A stretch of DNA of 14,411 bases. Origin: an uncultured Bacillota bacterium. GTDB taxonomy: Bacteria > Bacillota > Clostridia > Tissierellales > Tissierellaceae. This document shows positions 6,941 to 13,273 of the stretch, in pieces; position 1 is the stretch's first letter; each line of letters starts with the position of its first letter. Position numbers and translations under genes: made by a program. The stretch covers positions 1-14,411 of the forward strand of contig CALGAG010000194.1 of NCBI GenBank assembly GCA_937951995.1. Direction: 5' to 3'. The notes beneath the pieces are model-generated. The model ran no database searches. It was not told the origin of the DNA and worked only from the letters and a program-made list of their open reading frames with translations.

Positions 6941-6969
6941 TTGACATATACTTTTGTGAATGATATAAT
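6941..6969 (+). promoter_or_regulatory. Consensus promoter of rex
   Basis: TTGACA (6941-6946), 17 bases, TATAAT (6964-6969), with TGA just before the -10 (extended -10). This is an exact sigma-A consensus. Transcription should start near 6976. I see no full Rex operator (TTGTGAA-N4-TTCACAA type): a lone TTGTGAA half lies in the spacer at 6954-6960 and a TTGTTAA half at 6919-6925, each without a partner. Confidence 0.85.
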
Positions 6970-7001
6970 TATGCCAGAATTCAAGATGGGTGGTGAATTT
7001 A

Positions 7002-7640
7002 TTGGGCAAAGATAATAAAGTGTCATTAACGGTTATAAGAAGATTACCTAAGTATCATCGATATCTTAGCGACCTGATGGATAAGGGGATCAGCAGGATA
7101 TCCTCACAGGAGCTAAGTGTATTGACGGGATTTACTGCTTCACAAATCAGACAGGACCTGAATAATTTTGGGGGGTTCGGACAGCAGGGATACGGTTACA
7201 ATGTTGAGGACCTGCAAAGGGAACTTGGCAAGATTCTGGGACTTGACCAGAAGTACAACACTGTTATAGTGGGTGCTGGAAACCTTGGCCAGGCAATTGC
7301 CAACTACAGGGGTTTCGAGGACGCAGGATTCAAGGTTCTTTCAATGTTTGACAGGAATCCAAGGGTGATTGGGCTGAAAATCCGTGATATTGAAATCAGG
7401 GACATGGAGAACATCGAGGCTTTCATCAAGGAAAACAATGTGGAGATTGGAATCATAACCACTCCAAAGGAAAGTGCACAGGAAGTGGCGGACATCTATG
7501 TAAAGGCTGGAGTAAAGGGAATTTGGAACTTTGCACCTTCCGACTTGAATGTACCTGATGAAATGATAATTGAGAATGTAAGACTAAACGAGAGCTTGTT
7601 TATTCTTTCATACTTTCTTAAGGCGGCAACAGAAAAGTAG
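7002..7640 (+). CDS. rex: Redox-sensing transcriptional repressor Rex
   Basis: Rex senses the NADH/NAD ratio and represses fermentation and respiration genes when NADH is low. Residues 1-75 are the winged helix, with VIRRLPKYHRYL (11-22) and LTGFTASQIRQDLNNFGGFG (41-60). The Rossmann domain has GAGNLG at 91-96 and Asp117 in FDRNP; the C-terminal helix of the domain-swapped dimer is near 195-212. A GTG pair at 6990/6993 is in frame, but no ribosome binding site precedes it and the leader would be only about 14 bases. GGGTGGTGA (6988-6996) is well placed for the TTG at 7002, giving 212 residues, typical for Rex. The neighbouring NAD-linked dehydrogenase is a plausible but unproven target. Confidence 0.93.
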   Translation: MGKDNKVSLTVIRRLPKYHRYLSDLMDKGISRISSQELSVLTGFTASQIRQDLNNFGGFGQQGYGYNVEDLQRELGKILGLDQKYNTVIVGAGNLGQAIANYRGFEDAGFKVLSMFDRNPRVIGLKIRDIEIRDMENIEAFIKENNVEIGIITTPKESAQEVADIYVKAGVKGIWNFAPSDLNVPDEMIIENVRLNESLFILSYFLKAATEK

Positions 7641-7708
7641 AGCTTGATAATCTCGATTGAATTATAACTGTCCGTCCATCCAAGTGGCAAAAATACTCCT
7701 TTTCTTTT

Positions 7709-7741
7709 AAGGTTGCCAGACCTTGGGCGGTATGATATAAT
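7709..7741 (+). promoter_or_regulatory. gdh promoter with a dyad over the -35
   Basis: TTGCCA (7713-7718), 17 bases, TATAAT (7736-7741), preceded by TGA, forms a strong extended promoter. An inverted repeat AAGGT-N6-ACCTT (7709-7713 and 7720-7724) covers the -35 box, a usual position for a repressor operator. No regulator can be named. Confidence 0.75.
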
Positions 7742-7761
7742 TCTATCGAGATTAATAGTTA

Positions 7762-7780
7762 TTGTGAGCTTTTTTCACAG
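7762..7780. promoter_or_regulatory. TTGTGA/TCACAG dyad in the gdh leader
   Basis: TTGTGA (7762-7767) and TCACAG (7775-7780) form an inverted repeat with seven bases between the TGTGA and TCACA cores, about 14-32 bases downstream of the predicted start of transcription. It resembles Rex sites and CRP/FNR-family sites (both with TGTGA-N6-TCACA spacing) but is one base longer. As RNA it could form a 5-bp hairpin just before the ribosome binding site GGGGGT (7791-7796). Confidence 0.4.
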
Positions 7781-7805
7781 TTAAATAAAAGGGGGTAGTT
7801 TTACC

Positions 7806-9071
7806 ATGTCAAAAGAAATACTTAATCCGTTGGAGAGTGCTCAAAAACAGGTAAAAGATGCTTGTGACGCATTAGGCTACGGAGAATCTGTGTACGAACT
7901 TCTAAAAGAGCCAAAGAGATTTATTGAAGTTTCAATCCCAGTTAAGATGGATGACGGCTCAGTAAAGGTATTTAAAGGCTACAGATCAATGCACAGTGAC
8001 GCTGTTGGACCAGGCAAGGGTGGAATACGTTTTCATCCAGATGTGAATGCTGACGAGGTTAAAGCACTTTCAGTATGGATGACCTTCAAGTGCTGTGTAA
8101 CAGGAATCCCTTACGGCGGAGGTAAAGGTGGAATAACTGTTGACCCTTCAACTCTTTCACAAGGAGAGCTTGAGAGATTGTCAAGAGGATATATCCAAGG
8201 CCTTTACAAGTACCTAGGCGAGAAAATCGATATCCCTGCACCAGATGTTAACACCAACGGTCAGATAATGGCATGGATGGTTGACGAGTATTGCAAGCTT
8301 ACAGGAACAATGAACACGGGAGTTATTACAGGTAAGCCGGTTGAGTGGGGCGGTTCACTTGGAAGAAACGAAGCTACTGGATTCGGAGTTGCTGTTGTAA
8401 CAAGAGAAGCGGCTGCCAAGCTTGGCATCGATATTAAGGGAGCAAGAACAGCAATCCAAGGATTCGGAAATGTTGGAAGCTTCACTGTTAAGAATGTTGA
8501 GAGACAAGGAGCTAAAATAGTTGCCCTTGGTGAGTGGAACAGAGAAATCGGTACATTTGCAATCTATAATGAAGACGGACTTGACTATGCTGAGCTGGCT
8601 GCATACCAGGCAGAGCACAAGACAATAGCTAACTTCCCTAATGCAAAGATGATAACTCTTGATGAGTTCTGGGCTTTGGACGTTGACATTATGATTCCAG
8701 CTGCTCTTGAGAATGCAATAACTCTTCACAATGCAGACATGATCAAGGCTAAATTGGTTGTTGAGGCAGCAAATGGTCCTATAACACCAGAGGCTGACGA
8801 GATACTTGAGAAGAAGGGTATACTTGTTACACCTGATATTCTTTCAAATGCTGGTGGAGTAACTGTATCTTACTTCGAGTGGGTACAGAACCTTTACGGA
8901 TACTACTGGAGCGAGAAGGAAGTTGAAGAGAAGGAAGAAATCGCAATGGTTAACGCCTTCAACGCACTTTGGAAGATCAAGGAAGAGTTCAACGTTCCAA
9001 TGAGAAGATCAGCTTACCTGCACTCAGTTAAGAAGGTTGCTGATGTAATGAAGCTTAGAGGATGGTACTAA
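7806..9071 (+). CDS. gdh: NAD-type glutamate dehydrogenase
   Basis: The enzyme interconverts glutamate and 2-oxoglutarate plus ammonia; in amino-acid fermenters it runs oxidatively and makes NADH. The 421 residues match the hexameric small class. Catalytic and substrate residues are in place: Lys71 (GPGKGGIRFHP), Lys95 (MTFKCC), Lys107 (PYGGGKGG) and Asp147 (PAPDVNT). The nucleotide loop GFGNVG is at 219-224, and the acidic Glu243 after the second Rossmann strand favours NAD over NADP. Length and Glu243 agree, from memory, with the Peptoniphilus asaccharolyticus enzyme. Twelve of thirteen arginine codons are AGA and none is AGG, unlike the AGG-rich neighbours, which suggests high expression. 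It is monocistronic, with its own strong promoter and terminator. Confidence 0.95.
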   Translation: MSKEILNPLESAQKQVKDACDALGYGESVYELLKEPKRFIEVSIPVKMDDGSVKVFKGYRSMHSDAVGPGKGGIRFHPDVNADEVKALSVWMTFKCCVTGIPYGGGKGGITVDPSTLSQGELERLSRGYIQGLYKYLGEKIDIPAPDVNTNGQIMAWMVDEYCKLTGTMNTGVITGKPVEWGGSLGRNEATGFGVAVVTREAAAKLGIDIKGARTAIQGFGNVGSFTVKNVERQGAKIVALGEWNREIGTFAIYNEDGLDYAELAAYQAEHKTIANFPNAKMITLDEFWALDVDIMIPAALENAITLHNADMIKAKLVVEAANGPITPEADEILEKKGILVTPDILSNAGGVTVSYFEWVQNLYGYYWSEKEVEEKEEIAMVNAFNALWKIKEEFNVPMRRSAYLHSVKKVADVMKLRGWY

Positions 9072-9108
9072 TCAGCCTCAGGCTGTAAAATACTATAGAG
9101 TTAACTTT

Positions 9109-9142
9109 GAGGCAAGGAGAAATCCTTGCCTCTTTATTTTAT
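9109..9142 (+). terminator. Intrinsic terminator after gdh
   Basis: GAGGCAAGGA (9109-9118) pairs perfectly with TCCTTGCCTC (9123-9132) around a GAAA tetraloop, followed by TTTATTTTAT. A smaller hairpin CAGCC-TCA-GGCTG (9073-9085) stands directly after the stop codon. Confidence 0.93.
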
Positions 9143-9184
9143 GCTTTTCCTTGTTCATTTGACCTCTTGTTTATTACGAAAAGC

Positions 9185-9250
9185 GAGATTCCTCGACAAG
9201 CTCGGAATGACATTCTAGCAGTCATCCCGACTGAAATGGAGGGATCCCTC
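9185..9250. repeat. Dispersed inverted-repeat element (small, non-coding)
   Basis: Two related units face each other: GAGATTCCTCGACAAGCTCG running to GGAATGACA (9185-9212) and GTCATCCCGACTGAAATGGA running to GGGATCCCTC (9221-9250). Read from the other strand, the first is of the widespread TGTCATTCCGAG...GAGGAATCTC type seen scattered in many bacterial genomes. GGAATGAC/GTCATCCC forms the inner stem and the GAG/CTC ends the outer. A 78-codon reading frame across it (9107-9343) is a by-product: its IPRQARND translation is what such repeats usually give. Confidence 0.7.
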
Positions 9251-9342
9251 CTTTTCCTTCCACTTTCAACTTATTACTTCTTACTTACTTTGGCCTTACT
9301 TAAAAGTGTTACCCATGTCCTGGTTAAATCTTTTTTCTTTTA

Positions 9343-9377
9343 ATTGTGAATTGTGATTTGAGAATTGTGAATTGTAT
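9343..9377. repeat. Five-unit ATTGTGA heptad array
   Basis: Consecutive 7-mers ATTGTGA (9343), ATTGTGA (9350), TTTGAGA (9357), ATTGTGA (9364) and ATTGTAT (9371) form a 35-base array, the same family as 81-101. It ends five bases before the -10 box of the downstream gene, and its third, degenerate unit supplies that promoter's -35 box. Confidence 0.75.
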
Positions 9378-9387
9378 GTAGTATAAT
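9358..9387 (+). promoter_or_regulatory. Promoter of the 8-oxoguanine glycosylase gene
   Basis: TTGAGA (9358-9363), 18 bases, TATAAT (9382-9387). The -35 box lies wholly inside the heptad array, so gain or loss of one 7-base unit between the boxes would break the spacing. Transcription would start near 9394, about 20 bases before the ATG. Confidence 0.65.
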
Positions 9388-9414
9388 ATACAAAACACAC
9401 TGAAGGAGACAAAA

Positions 9415-10296
9415 ATGGACTACAAAATAGAAAAGGCTGAAGACAAGCTGATAATAAATGGTTTAAAGGATTTCAACCCTACACATATATTTGAAAACGG
9501 TCAATGCTTCAGGTGGTACAAGGAAGAGGATGGAAGCTACACCACAGTTGCCGGAGGAAGGCTCATAAACATCTTGAAGGATGGAGACCAGATCATAGTG
9601 GATGGAACTGATGAGAAGGACTGGAGAGAATACTGGCACAAGTATTTTGACCTGGACAGGGACTATGGAGAATTAAAAAGGGAACTTTCAAGGGATCCAA
9701 TCCTCAGGGAAGCAATCCGGTTCGGTGAGGGATTGAGACTCCTTAACCAGGACCCCTACGAAACAATAATCTCATTTATAATTTCTGCAAACAACCAGAT
9801 TCCAAGAATCAAGAATGCAGTGGAGGCAATCTCCAATGACCTTGGGGACTACATCGGAACCTACAGGGGAAGGGACTACTACAGCTTTCCCCAGCCAGAC
9901 AGGCTGGCATCAAAAACCACCCAGTATATAATGGAAAAGTACAGGGTGGGCTTTAGGGGTGACCGGATCAGGGAGGTCAGCAGAAGGATTGCAGAAGGTG
10001 AGTTTGACACCCTTTGCATCTATGATACCGACCACAATGATGCAGTTGACATTCTCACAAGCCTCCCGGGAGTTGGGCCAAAGGTCAGTGGATGCATACT
10101 CCTGTTTGCCTATGACAAACCAGAGGCCTTTCCAGTGGATGTCTGGGTCAAAAGGGTCATGGAACACTTCTACTTCAAGAGACCTGCCACGAGGAGGGAG
10201 CTTGAGGAGTCAGGAGAAAAAATCTTTGGAAACCTTGCAGGCTATGCCCAGCAATATCTTTTCTACTACGCCAGGGAACTGGGAATAGGTAAGTGA
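9415..10296 (+). CDS. ogg: OGG1-type 8-oxoguanine DNA glycosylase/AP lyase
   Basis: This enzyme removes 8-oxoguanine from DNA and nicks the abasic site by beta-elimination. The N-terminal domain (about 1-110) carries the QCFRW motif (30-34) of the OGG_N fold. FIISANNQIPRIK (121-133) corresponds to the asparagine-rich OGG1 loop. The helix-hairpin-helix LPGVGPKVSGC (217-227) supplies Lys223, the Schiff-base lysine, and FPVDVWVKR (239-247) supplies the catalytic Asp242. At 293 residues it is of typical bacterial length. There is no four-cysteine iron-sulfur cluster, so it is not MutY or Nth. The ribosome binding site is AAGGAG (9403-9408). It stands alone between terminators with its own promoter. 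Confidence 0.94.
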   Translation: MDYKIEKAEDKLIINGLKDFNPTHIFENGQCFRWYKEEDGSYTTVAGGRLINILKDGDQIIVDGTDEKDWREYWHKYFDLDRDYGELKRELSRDPILREAIRFGEGLRLLNQDPYETIISFIISANNQIPRIKNAVEAISNDLGDYIGTYRGRDYYSFPQPDRLASKTTQYIMEKYRVGFRGDRIREVSRRIAEGEFDTLCIYDTDHNDAVDILTSLPGVGPKVSGCILLFAYDKPEAFPVDVWVKRVMEHFYFKRPATRRELEESGEKIFGNLAGYAQQYLFYYARELGIGK

Positions 10297-10301
10297 AATG
10301 T

Positions 10302-10334
10302 GCCATCGTCTTTAGACGGTGGCTTAACTTTTTT
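10302..10334 (+). terminator. Intrinsic terminator after ogg
   Basis: GCCATCGTCT (10302-10311) pairs with AGACGGTGGC (10314-10323), ten pairs on paper including one G-T, closing in practice on a small TTTA loop. A T-rich stretch with six T follows after TTAAC (10324-10328). Confidence 0.85.
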
Positions 10335-10345
10335 GTCAACACATT

Positions 10346-10388
10346 GTTACTGTATCGTAACCTATAGAAAGTGACATATTGTTATACT
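10346..10388 (+). promoter_or_regulatory. Probable promoter and dyad of the lipoprotein pair
   Basis: TGTTATACT (10380-10388) fits an extended -10 (TGn then TATACT). No good -35 lies at 17-18 bases. Instead an inverted repeat GTTAC-N6-GTAAC (10346-10350 and 10357-10361) sits just upstream of that position, where an activator could bind. No factor can be named. Confidence 0.45.
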
Positions 10389-10417
10389 TTAGTCAGATAC
10401 ATAAGTGAGGTGAAAGG

Positions 10418-11098
10418 ATGAAGCTGCGGGGATACTTCTTAACAGTGGTTCTAATGGCCATAGTGGCCCTTGTGACAGGGTGTAGCCAGGACAAGGCCAT
10501 CTTACATGCCAGGGGGAACCTGACCGGTGAGGGTGACTTCCTGGTGGTTCTAACAGGAGAGGATGGCCAGAGGTATCTGAAGGACCTGATCATATATGAC
10601 ACTGGAAATGGCAAGAGGGAAGTGTTCAGGAAGGACATCTCACACCTTAATCCATGGAAGCTTATGGTTGGAGATGTGGATGGAGACGGCAAGGATGAGA
10701 TTTCAATTGGGGTTTACAAGGAATCGCCCCTTCACCCTGTAATGGCAAAGAGACCCTTCTTCTACAATTTCGATGGGGAAGACCTGGTTCCCAAGTGGAG
10801 GGGTTCACGACTTTCAAGACCCTTTGAGGACTTTCATCTTTTTGATATTGATAATGACCAGGTTATGGAGGTTGTTGGGGAAGAGTACCTTGAAGATGGA
10901 AGGCAGGTCCTGAATACCTACAAGTGGAGAGAGTTTGGATTTGAGGGCTACAAGGAGACCCAGGCTGTAAAATCCATCCAGAAGGTTTTTACATTTGAAG
11001 ACCGGCTCCATGCAATAGTTGGTGATGATTCTGGCAATGCCAGGTATTATGTTGAAGAGATGGAAGATGGATTGGAATGGAGGGAGTATCGTGAATAG
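10418..11098 (+). CDS. Lipoprotein with FG-GAP/VCBS-like repeats
   Basis: A 226-residue exported lipoprotein of unknown function. The signal peptide (positive KLR start, hydrophobic 6-19) ends in the lipobox VTGC with Cys22 as the lipidated residue, so it is anchored outside the cytoplasmic membrane. The mature part looks like a small beta-propeller fragment: GDVDGDGKDEISIGVY (85-100) has the Dx[DN]xDG calcium-loop pattern of FG-GAP/VCBS repeats, and FDIDNDQVMEVVGEE (142-156) is a second, degenerate copy. The region between has HPVMAKRPFFYNFDGEDL (106-123). The ribosome binding site is GAGGTGAAAGG. It overlaps the next lipoprotein gene by eight bases, implying joint production. Hypothetical, but clearly a real gene. 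Confidence 0.85.
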   Translation: MKLRGYFLTVVLMAIVALVTGCSQDKAILHARGNLTGEGDFLVVLTGEDGQRYLKDLIIYDTGNGKREVFRKDISHLNPWKLMVGDVDGDGKDEISIGVYKESPLHPVMAKRPFFYNFDGEDLVPKWRGSRLSRPFEDFHLFDIDNDQVMEVVGEEYLEDGRQVLNTYKWREFGFEGYKETQAVKSIQKVFTFEDRLHAIVGDDSGNARYYVEEMEDGLEWREYRE

Positions 11099-13163
11099 GA
11101 AGAGAAGTATTGTAATACTGTCATGCTTTCTTGCCCTAATGCTTGCATTTACAGGTTGCAGGGAAGTGGTGGAAGAAAAGGTTCCTGATGAGCCAGGGGA
11201 AGTGGTTGAAAATCCTGGAAAGCCAGAGGAATCACCACAGGGACCTGCTGATATAGTGCCGGAGACTGACCTGTCAAATGTTGAAAATTTGTCCGATTTT
11301 CCTGACCTTTCTCCAGCCCAGAAGGAGATGCTCCTGGAAAACAGGTTCTTTGTATCACCATCGGACCAGGCACAGCTCTTTTACATCTATGAGCTGAACG
11401 AGTATGAAAAAGTTCCCAACTTTATAACAACTGACTCAGTCCTTCACACCTATCACATATTCTACGACTACCTTTTAAGGACTCTTGAAAATGAAAAGTT
11501 TCTCCAACTTGCTGAAGACCTTACTGAGGATATGCTACTTAAATCAATTGAAATTTATGAGGATTTGGAGGATGTGGACCTGAGGGTGGCACAGGAAAAG
11601 AATATTGCATACTTCGCTGTAGCCCAGCAGTTGTTAAAAAATGACCTGCCTGGAGGGATTCCCCTGAATGCCCTGGAAATGGCATCGGGAGAGCTTGAAT
11701 TGATAGAGACCAAGGTTGGATTTACTGACTCTGTGATTTTTCCTTTCCAGATGGACTACAGTCAGTATGTGCCAAGGGGACATTATACAAGGTCAGAGGA
11801 CCTTGAAAGATACTTCCTGGCATTGATGTGGTATGGACAGGTTCCTTTTCCACTGTATGTTGACGAGGATGTAAGGAACCAGGAACAGACCCTGCAGGGA
11901 ATCCTAATGGCCAGGATGGTTTCGGAGGATGAGGAGCTTATGGGCAAATGGAGGAAAATATATGACCCCACAAACTTCTTTGTTGGTTCATCTGACGATT
12001 TGGGAATTCCCGATTATTCTGCAGCGGTGGAGGAGATATATGGAAGTGATGTTTCTTATGAGGACTTTTCCAGTCAAGATCTACTTGACAGCTTTTATAA
12101 GAGGGCGGAAAGTTTTCCAGAGCCCAGGATCGTGGGCAGGTACATCTCCACCAATACCCCAGTGAACAAGCAGTTCAGGTTTATGGGACAGAGGTATGTC
12201 TTTGACTCCCAGATCATCCAAGAACTGGTCTACCCAATACTTAGACCGGTACCTTCAGGCCTTGATGTAATGGCAGTGTTGGGTTCCCAACGGGCCAGGG
12301 AGATCCAGCTTGAAAATCCAGATAACCAGCAGTGGGAGGATTACCCTGTTGAAATGGAAAGATTGAGGGAGGAATTTGCCCATTACACTGAGGTGGATTG
12401 GAAAAGAAACCTTTATACCGGCTGGATGTGGACACTTGAAGGTCTGCTTGGTCCTGCAGATGACCACATGCCTGCATTCATGAGGAACCAGGCATGGGAG
12501 GACAAGAATCTGAATACGGCCCTGGGATCCTGGGCAGAGCTCAAGCATGACACAGTATTGTATGGAAAGCCGTCAGGTGCTGAGATGGGTGGAGAGGAAT
12601 ATTTTGAACTTCCAGGTTATGTGGAGCCAAACATAGAGGTCTATGAAAGACTACTGTGGCTTACAAACCAATCAAGGGACTACCTGGAGGAATGGGATCT
12701 GAACATGGATGAAATTGACCATAAGCTTGAAAGATTTCAGTGGCTTCTGGACTTTCTAATAGATGCATCCCACAAGCAGCTTGAGGACATCCCCTTGACC
12801 AGGGAAGAACATGACAGGCTTAAGATATATGGAGGTATTCTTGAGGATTTGACAAGCTCCTTTACTGGACAGGGAACCAGATGGCATGAAATCACATCTG
12901 AGACAGACAAGAACATGGCAGTGATTTCAGACTATCATACCATCGGAAGGGATGGAGTGATGGAGGCTGGAGTCGGACCGGCATATGAGATCCATGTGCT
13001 TGTACCCATCGATGGTAGACTTTACCTGACCAGGGGAGCTGTAATGAGCTTCCACGAGTTCGTATGGGGGGAAAGGCTCACTGATGAGAAGTGGCAGGAA
13101 ATGATCAAGGAGGGAACAAATCCACCAATGCCAGACTGGACAGAAAGCTTTATAGAGAGATAG
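11091..13163 (+). CDS. DUF3160 lipoprotein
   Basis: A large lipoprotein of the DUF3160 family, whose function is unknown. I choose the GTG at 11091, giving 690 residues: GGAGGG (11079-11084) is six bases upstream, and this start begins MNRKRSIVIL, a proper signal peptide ending in LAFTGC with Cys23 lipidated. An upstream in-frame start at 11019 would add 24 residues that are not signal-like and overlap the previous gene more. Residues 24-68 form an acidic, proline-rich linker. Family landmarks: FITTDSVLHTYHIFYDYLLR (111-130), YTRSEDLERYFLALMWYG (233-250), FRFMGQRYVFDSQI (363-376), TGWMWTL (444-450), LNTALGSWAELKHDTVLY (475-492), and SFHEF near the C terminus. It is probably cotranscribed with, and translationally coupled to, the preceding lipoprotein. 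Confidence 0.88.
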   Translation: MNRKRSIVILSCFLALMLAFTGCREVVEEKVPDEPGEVVENPGKPEESPQGPADIVPETDLSNVENLSDFPDLSPAQKEMLLENRFFVSPSDQAQLFYIYELNEYEKVPNFITTDSVLHTYHIFYDYLLRTLENEKFLQLAEDLTEDMLLKSIEIYEDLEDVDLRVAQEKNIAYFAVAQQLLKNDLPGGIPLNALEMASGELELIETKVGFTDSVIFPFQMDYSQYVPRGHYTRSEDLERYFLALMWYGQVPFPLYVDEDVRNQEQTLQGILMARMVSEDEELMGKWRKIYDPTNFFVGSSDDLGIPDYSAAVEEIYGSDVSYEDFSSQDLLDSFYKRAESFPEPRIVGRYISTNTPVNKQFRFMGQRYVFDSQIIQELVYPILRPVPSGLDVMAVLGSQRAREIQLENPDNQQWEDYPVEMERLREEFAHYTEVDWKRNLYTGWMWTLEGLLGPADDHMPAFMRNQAWEDKNLNTALGSWAELKHDTVLYGKPSGAEMGGEEYFELPGYVEPNIEVYERLLWLTNQSRDYLEEWDLNMDEIDHKLERFQWLLDFLIDASHKQLEDIPLTREEHDRLKIYGGILEDLTSSFTGQGTRWHEITSETDKNMAVISDYHTIGRDGVMEAGVGPAYEIHVLVPIDGRLYLTRGAVMSFHEFVWGERLTDEKWQEMIKEGTNPPMPDWTESFIER

Positions 13164-13171
13164 ATTTGCTG

Positions 13172-13207
13172 AAATGGGGAATTGGATATGAGATTCCCCA
13201 TTTTTTT
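13172..13207 (+). terminator. Intrinsic terminator after the DUF3160 gene
   Basis: AAATGGGGAAT (13172-13182) pairs perfectly with ATTCCCCATTT (13193-13203) around a 10-base loop, with a run of seven T from 13201. Confidence 0.92.
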
Positions 13208-13273
13208 CTGGATAATTTTAGTGTTTTACTGTATTATCTAATATAGCAAACAAAATAATGGTAGGTGATAATT

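Noticed and set aside
6919..6960. Rex operator upstream of rex
   Set aside because: Only isolated half-sites TTGTTAA and TTGTGAA are present, with no inverted partner at the right spacing.
7648..7754. 10-bp inverted repeat TAATCTCGAT / ATCGAGATTA flanking the rex-gdh gap
   Set aside because: The arms are about 90 bases apart, and the adjoining ATAACT/AGTTAT pair is in the wrong order to extend the stem, so no coherent structure forms.
9107..9343. 78-codon plus-strand reading frame after gdh
   Set aside because: It begins inside the gdh terminator hairpin, runs through the dispersed inverted repeat and gives the IPRQARND-type translation typical of such repeats. It has no ribosome binding site.
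11019..11090. Upstream ATG start for the DUF3160 protein
   Set aside because: It would put 24 non-signal residues before a clear lipoprotein signal peptide and overlap the previous gene by 80 bases; the GTG at 11091 has a well-spaced GGAGGG.
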